Of a stretch of DNA of 64,000 nucleotides, positions 43,382-50,911 are shown one piece after another. Every line of letters begins with the position of its first letter. The first letter of the stretch is position 1. The translations under genes and the position numbers were made by a program. Source of the DNA: Gallionellaceae bacterium. GTDB taxonomy: Bacteria > Pseudomonadota > Gammaproteobacteria > Burkholderiales > Gallionellaceae. Where the stretch lies: positions 33,745 to 97,744 of the forward strand of contig JAVBYO010000030.1 in the NCBI GenBank assembly GCA_030823955.1, given 5' to 3'. The notes below the pieces were generated by a model, which ran no database searches, was not told the DNA's origin, and saw only the letters and a program-made list of their open reading frames with translations.

Positions 43382-43686
43382 TCGTACTGCCCTTCCCGTT
43401 CTCTGACCTCAGCCGGAAAAAATTTCGCCCGGCCTTATTGCTGGCGGATGCAGGACGCGGCGACTGAATTGCCTGCCAAATTACCAGCAACCCCTACGCA
43501 GATACGCGCGCAATTACCCTGACGGATAGCGAATTTGCCGAGGGCGGATTACAGCGCACGAGTTATCTGCGCCCTGGTAAATTATTCACCTGCCACGAAT
43601 CGCTTCCCGTTAATACCGTAGGCCAGCTCAAAAAGACCGCACTACAACAAGCTCGAACAGCGGTTATTCAGATGATTCAAGGCTAG
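43354..43686 (+). pseudogene. PemK/MazF-family toxin, interrupted by an in-frame stop
   Basis: The frame from ATG 43354 reads a MazF/PemK-type mRNA interferase: VVVLPFPFSDLSRKKFRPAL, then ...GRGD, stop, IACQITSNPYADTRAI and so on to the final TAG at 43686 (110 codons, normal length). The only break is TGA at 43465-43467. Family members have Trp there (GDW-x-CQITS), so a single TGG to TGA change explains it. No frameshift is needed, and downstream sequence is well conserved, so inactivation appears recent. A sequencing error or rare readthrough are the alternatives. Confidence 0.85.
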
Positions 43687-44087
43687 GTTCATGAACATGA
43701 TCCGAACCTAGCCCCTTTAATTCTATTTAAAATCACAATTTGTGATTTTAAATAGACGCAACATCCACACCGCCATACGCTTTACCGAGCAGGGTTTCTC
43801 TATACTTCTTCCGTTCGCATTGACACCACCTACCCGCATCACCTAAAGTTCCCGCACTTGCAGAGCTGCCGAATGCACATCCCGCCACATGAATGGCGCG
43901 AGGCTCACGGCAGAATCCCCAGAATAGTGAGGCTGGCGCAAGACAAAAACCCGCAACGACGGGGATTAGCCAGCATCACGACTGTTCGCAAAAAGGGGAA
44001 GCACTTGTCTCATTTCTCACTAAGCATCCGCAACTCAGACCAGATAAATCATGGTCTCCCCCCTATTTCTCCGTTAAATTTTGCTAA
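43687..44087. other. Intergenic region between toxin pseudogene and ORF6N gene
   Basis: About 400 bp without a supported gene. It holds a perfect palindrome at 43723-43755, described separately; the rest shows only unsupported small frames and may be remnant DNA. Confidence 0.5.
43723..43755. promoter_or_regulatory. 33-bp palindrome upstream of the ORF6N gene
   Basis: CTATTTAAAATCACAA and its exact complement are separated by one T. The core TCACAATTTGTGA recurs with one change inside the ORF6N coding sequence. Confidence 0.6.
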
Positions 44088-44633
44088 ATGAGCAAATCTT
44101 CTCTATTGCCGCTGGAAACAATTACGCACCGCATTCTGTTGCTGCGCGAGCAAAAAGTTTTACTGGATGCAGATTTGGCCATGCTCTACGGCGTAGAAAC
44201 CAAGGTGCTGCTGCAAGCGGTCAAGCGCAACCTGGAGAGATTCCCGGAAGATTTTATGTTTCAGCTTACCAATCATGAGTTTAACGTCTTGAGGTCACAA
44301 TCTGTGACCTCAAGTTCGGAAGCTCTGGAAACGCTACGATGGGGCGGTCGGCGCACCGCACCCTATGCCTTCACCGAACAAGGTGTCGCCATGCTCTCCA
44401 GCGTCCTCCGTAGCGAACGCGCCATTCAGGTCAATATCGAAATCATGCGAGCCTTTGTGCGATTGCGCCAAATGCTCACCACCAATGCCGAGCTGTCACG
44501 CAAACTCACCGCCCTTGAAAAGAAATACGACATACGTTTCAAAGCCGTCTTTGAAGCCATCCACGACTTAATGGCCCCAGCAGAAACCAAAAAGAAACGC
44601 CCCATCGGCTTCGCTCCGTGGGAAAAGAAATGA
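44088..44633 (+). CDS. ORF6N-domain (KilA-N-like) DNA-binding protein
   Basis: The 181-residue product has the ORF6N domain of phage and bacterial regulators: [53 protein letters not shown], and the most conserved piece [22 protein letters not shown]-terminal coiled coil ([22 protein letters not shown]) follows. This domain is thought to bind DNA in virus- and phage-derived genes; the exact role is unknown. A palindrome lies inside the coding region. The next gene's start overlaps its stop. Confidence 0.88.
   Translation: MSKSSLLPLETITHRILLLREQKVLLDADLAMLYGVETKVLLQAVKRNLERFPEDFMFQLTNHEFNVLRSQSVTSSSEALETLRWGGRRTAPYAFTEQGVAMLSSVLRSERAIQVNIEIMRAFVRLRQMLTTNAELSRKLTALEKKYDIRFKAVFEAIHDLMAPAETKKKRPIGFAPWEKK
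44288..44314. promoter_or_regulatory. Intragenic palindrome in the ORF6N gene
   Basis: CTTGAGGTCACA and TGTGACCTCAAG are separated by ATC. It codes for the LRSQSVTSS part of the protein and shares the core TCACAATNTGTGA with the upstream palindrome. Confidence 0.55.
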
Positions 44634-44893
44634 CACTGCCAGCCAACAACCAGAACCCGCTATCCACCGCCGAATTCTGGGGCAACATGGTCAAGGGCCG
44701 CGCGCCGATACAGGTGATGAAGAAGGGATTGGGAGAAGCGTTGTGGCGCGAGAAGGAAAAGCTTGCGCTGGCTTGGTTGGAAGAGACGCTGCCTACGCTG
44801 AAGGGACCGCTGACTTCGGATGCTTGGTTAGGGGTAGGGAGGGAAGTAATGCTATGCAAAATCAACAGCGGATATTGCGTGGAACAGCCCTGA
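44630..44893 (+). CDS. Small unknown protein overlapping the ORF6N gene
   Basis: From ATG 44630 (four-base ATGA overlap with the ORF6N stop) the product is 87 residues ([20 protein letters not shown]). No domain is recognised; the basic helical middle ([13 protein letters not shown]) may be a protein-binding helix. The coupling suggests a two-gene unit with ORF6N. The C-terminus looks possibly truncated (ends ...GYCVEQP), so it may be a gene fragment. Confidence 0.5.
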   Translation: MTLPANNQNPLSTAEFWGNMVKGRAPIQVMKKGLGEALWREKEKLALAWLEETLPTLKGPLTSDAWLGVGREVMLCKINSGYCVEQP

Positions 44894-44964
44894 ATATCTA
44901 CACCAACAATTTTCGATAGATTTGCTCCCAACATGTTTTGGTTGAACTAACGATTGGAATCCAA

Positions 44965-46686
44965 ATGAAAAATCCTGAGAAAAACAACATCCATGAAATG
45001 TTTGATGGCTCAGTTAGATACTCCGCCCCCGTTTACCAGCGCTATTACGTGTGGGATTACGAAGAACTACAAGCCTTGCTCGATGATATTGAAAACGCTG
45101 CGGATGAAAGTTCAGAACAATTTATCGGCGCAACAGTCGTTCAGGATTTTGGCAAAAAGGCAGGTAATCAGTCCCCTAATGAATATCTCATCATCGATGG
45201 TCAGCAACGACTGACAACAATTTTTCTACTTATTGGTGGCCTCTCTTGGAGCTATCTAAAGGCTGGAAAAACAGTGCATGCTGCTACTTTAAGCCAAACA
45301 TACCTGTCATTTTCTGCCGGCAAATATGCAGGCATGCCAAAACTTCTTCCTACCATCCAAGATCGAAAGCAGCTGTTTGATATTTTGCAAGATGAAATCA
45401 CTTGTATCGAATGGAAAGTTAATGGTGAAAATTCAGATGAAACTTCAAGACGCCAAGGAATAACGAATCAATGGAAAAATATTAAGAAGCATTTCTCCGA
45501 AAGCTTTTTTGATGAAGCTGGTGAACTTCTAATTGAAAAGATTGAATCCTTTCAGGAAAAGATGTTTAACCATGTAGCTTATGTCCAAATCACCTTAGAA
45601 ACTAAAGACGATGCCAATACCGTATTTTCAAAGCTCAACTATGACGGCATTTCCTTATCTATCGCCGATTTGGTTAGGAATGATATCTTTTCTAGGCTTG
45701 AGGAAAATAAAAGTGAATCGCTCGACAAGTTCTACGAAAAAACATGGAAACCCTTTGAAAAATCATTTCCAGGAAAATCATTTGAACAGTACATAACAAC
45801 ATATTCGTTCATAAAATTCAAAGGCTCGATTTCTAAAGCCAGGTCATTTCCAGACTTACAAAAATCTTGGGCAAAATTGAAGCCCGCCACAATCGTCAAC
45901 GAAATGAAAGTCTACGCAGATATATTTTCCGTGTTGGTAGAGTACGAGCCTATTAAAGGAATTCATGAGGATGTGAATGAACGAATTCGTAGATTTAGCT
46001 TGATGCCAAAGACGACAGTAACATGGCCATACGTTCTAGAGTTATTAAACGCATTCCGTTCAAATAAGATAACTAAAAAACAGGCCTTAGATTGCCTATC
46101 AATAGTTGAATCATTCCTTGTTCGACGAGCGATAGCAGGTTTAGAGCCCACTGGTCTTCACGCCGTATTTAAAAGCCTGTGGCATAAAGCAGGAGCTGAT
46201 TCAATCAAGCTAAGAGAAAAAATTGTAACTAGCACTATACGATGTCCAAATGACACAACCATCAGAGAAGCTTTATCTACTGAGAATATGTATGGTCGGC
46301 AAATTACTAAATACCTACTAATTCAGCGTGAGTTGAATTTTAATAAAACGCAAGGGTATGACAATGCAACCAATGATTTTTCTGTTGAGCACGTTCTACC
46401 GAAAAATCATGTTGGAAAATGGGCATTGGAATACACCAAGGAAGAACACATGGCTCTGCTAAATACCATCGGCAATTTAGTGCCTTTAACCAAAGGACAG
46501 AATACAAAAATTAAGGACTTTGACTGGAACAAGAAGAAACAATATTTCGCAGGCTCAAATTGGAAGCTAACTCAAAAATTGAGCACTGTGAAGGAATGGA
46601 ATAAAAACCAAATACTTAAACAAACGAATGAATTCATTTTATGGGCCATATCTGAGTGGCCAGATATCGTAGTTCATAAAAATTAA
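44965..46686 (+). CDS. GmrSD/DUF262-DUF1524 restriction-type protein
   Basis: The 573-residue protein starts with the DUF262 region (APVYQRYYVWDYEELQALLDD, then EYLIIDGQQRLTTIFLL), the DGQQR motif being typical of the nucleotide-binding GmrS half. It ends with the DUF1524 HNH-like part (FSVEHVLPKNHVGKW, then NTIGNLVPLTKGQN), the nuclease half. Members such as GmrSD cut modified phage DNA, so defence is the most likely role. Codon use and base content are clearly more AT-rich than in the flanks, a sign of transfer. The start at 44965 is preferred to 44938 for its purine-rich leader. Confidence 0.88.
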   Translation: MKNPEKNNIHEMFDGSVRYSAPVYQRYYVWDYEELQALLDDIENAADESSEQFIGATVVQDFGKKAGNQSPNEYLIIDGQQRLTTIFLLIGGLSWSYLKAGKTVHAATLSQTYLSFSAGKYAGMPKLLPTIQDRKQLFDILQDEITCIEWKVNGENSDETSRRQGITNQWKNIKKHFSESFFDEAGELLIEKIESFQEKMFNHVAYVQITLETKDDANTVFSKLNYDGISLSIADLVRNDIFSRLEENKSESLDKFYEKTWKPFEKSFPGKSFEQYITTYSFIKFKGSISKARSFPDLQKSWAKLKPATIVNEMKVYADIFSVLVEYEPIKGIHEDVNERIRRFSLMPKTTVTWPYVLELLNAFRSNKITKKQALDCLSIVESFLVRRAIAGLEPTGLHAVFKSLWHKAGADSIKLREKIVTSTIRCPNDTTIREALSTENMYGRQITKYLLIQRELNFNKTQGYDNATNDFSVEHVLPKNHVGKWALEYTKEEHMALLNTIGNLVPLTKGQNTKIKDFDWNKKKQYFAGSNWKLTQKLSTVKEWNKNQILKQTNEFILWAISEWPDIVVHKN

Positions 46687-46880
46687 AGTATCCAAAGGAG
46701 CGGGGGATAAAAAATGAAAAGGTAGCTAAAGGTGCCGGAGTCGATTTGATTTCAAGTCTTTTTCTAGGAGAAATCTCAAAGTGAATCACCTATTCGCAGA
46801 ATTTATAGCAGACTTCAATTCAAGGTTTGAATCTCTAATGGCGATCCCCCCTGTCACAGTTGACACTGTCCCCGTGGACA

Positions 46881-46900
46881 TGCCCGAATTAAATCGGGCA
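46881..46900. terminator. Small hairpin upstream of the membrane-protein gene
   Basis: TGCCCGA and TCGGGCA pair around a 6-base loop in the spacer after the GmrSD gene. No T-run follows, so termination is only a possibility. Confidence 0.35.
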
Positions 46901-46949
46901 GGCTCGAATTATTTTCCGTAGTGGCAACCATGAAATGATGGATCAATAA

Positions 46950-47657
46950 ATGGAACGAACGCATAAACTTCTGCAAATTACGGCACTTGTTGTTGCTCTT
47001 TTAGCTCCACCAATATTTTTTATAGGGTATGCATACGATTGGGGATATCTGGACAGCTTCGGACTTGAACATCAGATGTTTTCAAAAGCACCTCAAGAAT
47101 ATCTGGGGTATGCAATTGTTGTTATTTTTCTGATTGCTGCAAATATATTCGGTTTCGTTTTTGTTGAAAATGGAATCATTACCATTTTTGTTCTCATAAC
47201 CGTAGCTGCCATTGTTTTTACAGTTAGATCTTTGGCGCATCACCAAAGATATTGGTCACGAATTTATCTGCGTTGGTCAAATTGGTTAGATCGTATACGA
47301 CAAAGAACGAACATACGTTTGGTTGAAACTGTTGCATCTACATATCTACTCACTGTTTTGCCTGTACTGATTTTGGCAGGCGTAATCTATCTCGCACTGC
47401 TCGTTGTTTCGCCAGGGCTGATGGGGTATGGCAAGGGCCAGGAGGAGGCCAAAAGAATAAAAAACAAGTGGCGACCAGAAATATGTTTGCCAAAAAATAT
47501 TATGGCTGGCTGCACTCAGATTTTGGAAGCAAGCAAAGTTGTAGCCCAAGGCGTATTGATTGTGGCTTCAGAAAATCAAGTCGCCATTTTTGATGGTAGC
47601 TCGGTACAAATCTATTCGCTACGTAATAGAGATATCAAAACTGTATTGCCGCATTAA
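46950..47657 (+). CDS. Unknown membrane protein in AT-rich DNA
   Basis: The 235-residue product has about four hydrophobic segments: 9-27, 52-71, 76-94 and 134-153. A C-terminal soluble part follows (from GKGQEEAKRIKNKWRPEI) ending in a beta-rich stretch (GVLIVASENQVAIFDGSS). I recognise no family. The gene lies after the GmrSD-type gene in equally AT-rich DNA, so it came with the same island. It might be an effector of a defence system, but nothing in the sequence proves it. Confidence 0.7.
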   Translation: MERTHKLLQITALVVALLAPPIFFIGYAYDWGYLDSFGLEHQMFSKAPQEYLGYAIVVIFLIAANIFGFVFVENGIITIFVLITVAAIVFTVRSLAHHQRYWSRIYLRWSNWLDRIRQRTNIRLVETVASTYLLTVLPVLILAGVIYLALLVVSPGLMGYGKGQEEAKRIKNKWRPEICLPKNIMAGCTQILEASKVVAQGVLIVASENQVAIFDGSSVQIYSLRNRDIKTVLPH

Positions 47658-47762
47658 GATCAGAAATTAAATAGCGCCAATTAATGGGGGCAGCGTCGCA
47701 TATCAAAATACAATACGATCTGAGCTAACCCCTTTAAATTCCCAACTCTGCAAAGGTTCACC

Positions 47763-48263
47763 ATGTACCCCGTTCACGACGACGATGCCGCCCTGCTGTT
47801 GTCCCTCACCGTTGCGGCCAAGCGTCGCCCGGCCGCGCTGGACGAGATCATCACCGCGCTGGCCATGGCCCGGCTCGGCGAGATTCCGGCCAAGTCCAAA
47901 CTGGTGGACGCGTTTGCGCGCATGGGCGTTTGTGGCCTGATCGCCGAAGCAGAGGGTGGCTATACCCTCTCTGCCTCGGCGCAGGCGATGATGGCGGGGC
48001 TGCGCGCCAAGGATGACAGTGCCACCCGGCTGGCCCACCTCAAGCAACAGCTCGCCGATTTTGATGCCAAGATCAAACACCCAAACATTCGGGTCACCCA
48101 GGAGCAGTTGCTGGCGGCGATTCAGAGCTACAAGGTGGCTCAACACAGCCACAAGGGCAAGAACATACAGACCGACAAGCCCAAGGCTAAGAGCAGTTGG
48201 ATTCCGACCAAGGATCTGGTGCAGGGCAAACAGCACCTGTCCTCCAAACGCCGCAAAGCGTAA
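47763..48263 (+). CDS. Unknown 166-residue protein
   Basis: The product has a first half of winged-helix-like appearance (RRPAALDEIITALAMARLGE, then LVDAFARMGVCGLIAEAEGGYTLS) and a Lys-rich, probably disordered C-terminus (HSHKGKNIQTDKPKAKSSW). It could bind DNA, but the resemblance is only in pattern. AAAGG precedes the ATG. Base composition is back to the GC-rich level of the chromosome, unlike the previous two genes. Size and open frame support a real gene. Confidence 0.6.
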   Translation: MYPVHDDDAALLLSLTVAAKRRPAALDEIITALAMARLGEIPAKSKLVDAFARMGVCGLIAEAEGGYTLSASAQAMMAGLRAKDDSATRLAHLKQQLADFDAKIKHPNIRVTQEQLLAAIQSYKVAQHSHKGKNIQTDKPKAKSSWIPTKDLVQGKQHLSSKRRKA

Positions 48264-48330
48264 GTCTGTCAGAGTACAAAAAGGAACACTACCCTATATT
48301 TCTCGCAGCCTGAAAACAAGCCCGCAGAGC

Positions 48331-48753
48331 TTAAGCCGTAAACCAGTTTTGAATATTCAATTCTTTGTAAATTGCAAAATCAGCAGTGTTGCGCGTGACT
48401 AAGGTGAGTTGGTTGGTGTGCGCGATTGCTGCAATTTCGCTATCCGCGTAAGGGATGGTAATGCCCCGTTTTGATAATCTGCCGCGCTCTTTTGCCAGCC
48501 ATTGGCCGGCCATTTTTTCGTAAGGCAATACAATCAATCCGCCCTGCTCAAGCGTATCGAGATAAGCGAACAAACTCTTTTTGCGCTTCGAGTCTGTCAT
48601 GCGTTCAACGCCGTAATGCAATTCATGCCAGACAGTCACAGAGGTGCAGTATTGCCCGCTGTATTGGTTTAGCTTGTGCAGTACGTGTTCGTTGGGGTGT
48701 GGCTTGACGGGTTCGGAGAGGATGTTGGTGTCGAGCAAATATTTCAGTCCCAT
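48331..48753 (-). CDS. vapC: VapC/FitB-like PIN-domain toxin
   Basis: The 140-residue PIN-domain protein has the acidic residues of the ribonuclease active site: Asp in YLLDTNILSE, Glu in VWHELHYGVER and Asp in IPYADSEIAAIA followed by Asp in RNTADF. Such toxins cut tRNA or rRNA and are neutralised by the adjacent antitoxin. It overlaps the end of the Phd/YefM-like antitoxin gene by 10 bp in the usual antitoxin-toxin order. The frame is intact. Confidence 0.92.
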   Translation of the reverse strand: MGLKYLLDTNILSEPVKPHPNEHVLHKLNQYSGQYCTSVTVWHELHYGVERMTDSKRKKSLFAYLDTLEQGGLIVLPYEKMAGQWLAKERGRLSKRGITIPYADSEIAAIAHTNQLTLVTRNTADFAIYKELNIQNWFTA

Positions 48754-49016
48754 GAGGATTCCTTGGCGGGTGTGCGGTCGCGCCAGCTATCCACTTCGGC
48801 ATCGCTCAGATCAAACCCCGGCTGTTTTTCCCGCCACTGCATAATGGCTTGAAATACGCCCTCGCCCGGATTAAACCGCTGTTGGTAGCGATCCGCCGAA
48901 ACCAGCACCGCCACCAGTTTGCCATGCCGATGGATGCGGATGTCGTCTCCGGCCTCTGCTGCATGTATCAGTTTGGGCAAGTTATTTTTTGCATGAGCTA
49001 CTGTACTGATTTCCAT
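48744..49016 (-). CDS. Phd/YefM-type antitoxin of the PIN toxin
   Basis: The 90-residue protein starts MEISTVAHAKNNLPKLIHAA with the Phd/YefM DNA-binding and dimer domain, including the GKLVAVLVSADRY strand. Its tail (FDLSDAEVDSWRDRTPAKE) would bind the toxin. It autoregulates its operon in known systems. It directly precedes and overlaps the PIN gene. Confidence 0.9.
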   Translation of the reverse strand: MEISTVAHAKNNLPKLIHAAEAGDDIRIHRHGKLVAVLVSADRYQQRFNPGEGVFQAIMQWREKQPGFDLSDAEVDSWRDRTPAKESSWD

Positions 49017-49134
49017 GTCTAGCCCTCATTCGCCAAATTATAGCCACATGATAGCTATGGCTCGTAATGATGTAAAGCTGCCCGAACTAAAGGGACAGCA
49101 TCGCCGGGCTTTCTTCTGCTTAGTAACAACCTCA

Positions 49135-49527
49135 CTAACCCGCCTGCGCCCCGTAAAACTTAACTTCCTTCCGTTTCCCCGGCTGCTTCTTGTGGGTGAC
49201 CACGCCTTTGACGATCTCCAGCCCGGCGATGGCGGTATCGGGATAAGCGGGGTTGAGGGCATGCAACAGCCAGCCGCCCTGTGCATCGCGCTTGAGCTGG
49301 CGGAAGATGAAGTCTTCTTTCGCCACTTCGGCGATGATGAACGCGCCCTCGCCCGCCGCCATACCCATCTCGATGACCAGTATCTCGCCCTCGCTGAATT
49401 CCGGCTGCATGCTGTCGCCCAGCACCATGAGCGCGACCATTTCGTTGCCGGAGCAGTTGCTGTCGGCGGCCTCATGCTGCGGGGTGGCGGCTACGACGGG
49501 GATGTTGATGGGTTTGCGCGTTTGCAT
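49135..49527 (-). CDS. S24 (LexA-like) family protein without a DNA-binding domain
   Basis: From ATG 49527 the product is 130 residues (MQTRKPINIPVVAATPQH). The serine motif VLGDSMQPEFSEGEILVIE matches the S24 self-cleaving family of LexA, UmuD and phage repressors. The basic residue in the IFRQLKRD strand may stand for the catalytic Lys. The N-terminal part is too short for a helix-turn-helix, so it is UmuD-like in shape, but no umuC is adjacent. The role is unknown. Longer upstream frame (to 49587) is not supported. Confidence 0.75.
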   Translation of the reverse strand: MQTRKPINIPVVAATPQHEAADSNCSGNEMVALMVLGDSMQPEFSEGEILVIEMGMAAGEGAFIIAEVAKEDFIFRQLKRDAQGGWLLHALNPAYPDTAIAGLEIVKGVVTHKKQPGKRKEVKFYGAQAG

Positions 49528-49681
49528 GGGATGGGTTCCTGTTCGAGGGGGCGGATGATAGCGCCTATCGCACCGCCGATGAATCACACTCCAGGTGCGC
49601 GGCTCTGACCCGAAAGGGGCGTAGCGACAAGGCTTTGGTTTTAGTAGAGTCGGCCTCCGCTATCAACCTCGGTTTATTTCC

Positions 49682-49957
49682 ATGAACACAGCAGAGTTAA
49701 GTAAAGAGCAGCAGATCTTGCGTGTGATGCGCAAGACGCTGGGCAATGTCGTTCGGGACGTTACGCCGTTGGGCGGGCGCCCCAATCCGTTGACGGGTGA
49801 CACGATCCAGGGCATCAAGGATTGTTTCGCGCTGATCTCGGAACGGGAGCAGGAGCTGGCCGAAAAACTCGGCTTTGATGAAGCCAAGCCTTATTACAAG
49901 GATGGGACGCTACCCAATGCGCAGGTGCTCAATTTTGTGAAGCCTGCGCAAGAGTAA
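49682..49957 (+). CDS. Unknown 91-residue protein
   Basis: A short soluble helical protein (MNTAELSKEQQILRVMRKTL). The stretch VVRDVTPLGGRPNPLTGDTI followed by GIKDCFALISERE looks conserved, but I know no family for it. It precedes the next unknown gene by 6 bp and is probably cotranscribed. The position after the accessory island and GC-rich codon use suggest it belongs to the core chromosome. Confidence 0.65.
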   Translation: MNTAELSKEQQILRVMRKTLGNVVRDVTPLGGRPNPLTGDTIQGIKDCFALISEREQELAEKLGFDEAKPYYKDGTLPNAQVLNFVKPAQE

Positions 49958-49963
49958 CCCGGC

Positions 49964-50644
49964 ATGAGCAAGAACTTTGTCGAAAAAAGAGACCACGCAA
50001 AAGAGAGCGAGTCCGCCGCGCTGAAGCAGCAGCTTGCGGAGAAGTTGCAGGCGTTGAACGCCCTAAGCAATGCCGCACCGCTTGATCGCGCGCGCCTGCA
50101 ACTGGATGTAGCCGAGATCTTGATGGCGCTGGAGCGCAAGCCGGAAGCATGGTCGCTGGCACGCGAGGCGTTCGATACCGCGCTGCGACACGATGCATGG
50201 AAAGATGCGGTGGAAGCCTGCGATGTGTTGTATCAGAGCGAACAGAAAGATTCTGTCGCGGCGCTGGGCATGGGGGTGTGGCTGGCGGTGAGTTTTCCGG
50301 TTGATCCCGAGCTGACGCTGGCGATGCTGATGCATATCGTGGAGGAGACGCCGGACAACTCGGACGGTGCGGCACTCGCCGCCGTGGCCGCGCGTTATGT
50401 GATCGACCTGCGCGCCGATGATGCAAGCCACGAGAGCCTGAGCTTCCTTGCCAACACGCTGATCGGCCGCGTGGCCGAACGCCACAGCAAGGTGCGCGAC
50501 CAAGCCGCGCTCGACCAGTGGATGGAGAAGCTGGCACTGCGCGACCCGCAGATCTTTTTGCCGCGTTTGGGCAAGGTGGTGAACATCATCGTGGGCGATG
50601 CGTGGTGGTTCGAGCGCGACGAGCTGCGCAAGAAATTCGATTGA
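49964..50644 (+). CDS. Unknown 226-residue helical protein
   Basis: The product (MSKNFVEKRDHAKESESAALK) is predicted to be nearly all alpha-helical and resembles TPR/ARM-like repeat proteins in pattern (LDVAEILMALERKPEAWSLAREAF and later helices). No catalytic motif is seen. The gene follows the 91-residue gene after 6 bp, forming a two-gene unit, and is followed by a large hairpin repeat that may act as terminator. Confidence 0.65.
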   Translation: MSKNFVEKRDHAKESESAALKQQLAEKLQALNALSNAAPLDRARLQLDVAEILMALERKPEAWSLAREAFDTALRHDAWKDAVEACDVLYQSEQKDSVAALGMGVWLAVSFPVDPELTLAMLMHIVEETPDNSDGAALAAVAARYVIDLRADDASHESLSFLANTLIGRVAERHSKVRDQAALDQWMEKLALRDPQIFLPRLGKVVNIIVGDAWWFERDELRKKFD

Positions 50645-50688
50645 GGCGAATAGGGCTGAGCATCAGCCTAATCTGAACGAGCCAAAAC

Positions 50689-50746
50689 TGTAGGAGCGTG
50701 CCCTGCACGCGACAGAGCGCTATCGCGTGCAGGGCACGCTCCTACA
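50689..50746. repeat. Long perfect hairpin repeat (copy 2)
   Basis: Perfect 24-base arms (TGTAGGAGCGTGCCCTGCAC... and complement) flank a 10-base loop. It is almost the same as the element at 42295-42350. Confidence 0.93.
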
Positions 50747-50911
50747 AAACCACCAGAAGGGCGCCAGATTCTTGTCACGCTTTGACATCACATAATTGGT
50801 AGGAGACTAATAGCCCTACTCGCTTGGTTTTCAATTCTCCACCGCCACATAGCATGTCTAAGCTTGAGTTAAAATCCGCATCACTTCTCCGCAACCCATT
50901 TCAAACCCGCT

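Noticed and set aside
43858..44091. 77-codon ORF between the toxin pseudogene and the ORF6N gene
   Set aside because: Unlikely amino-acid composition, no ribosome site, and it runs into the ORF6N start.
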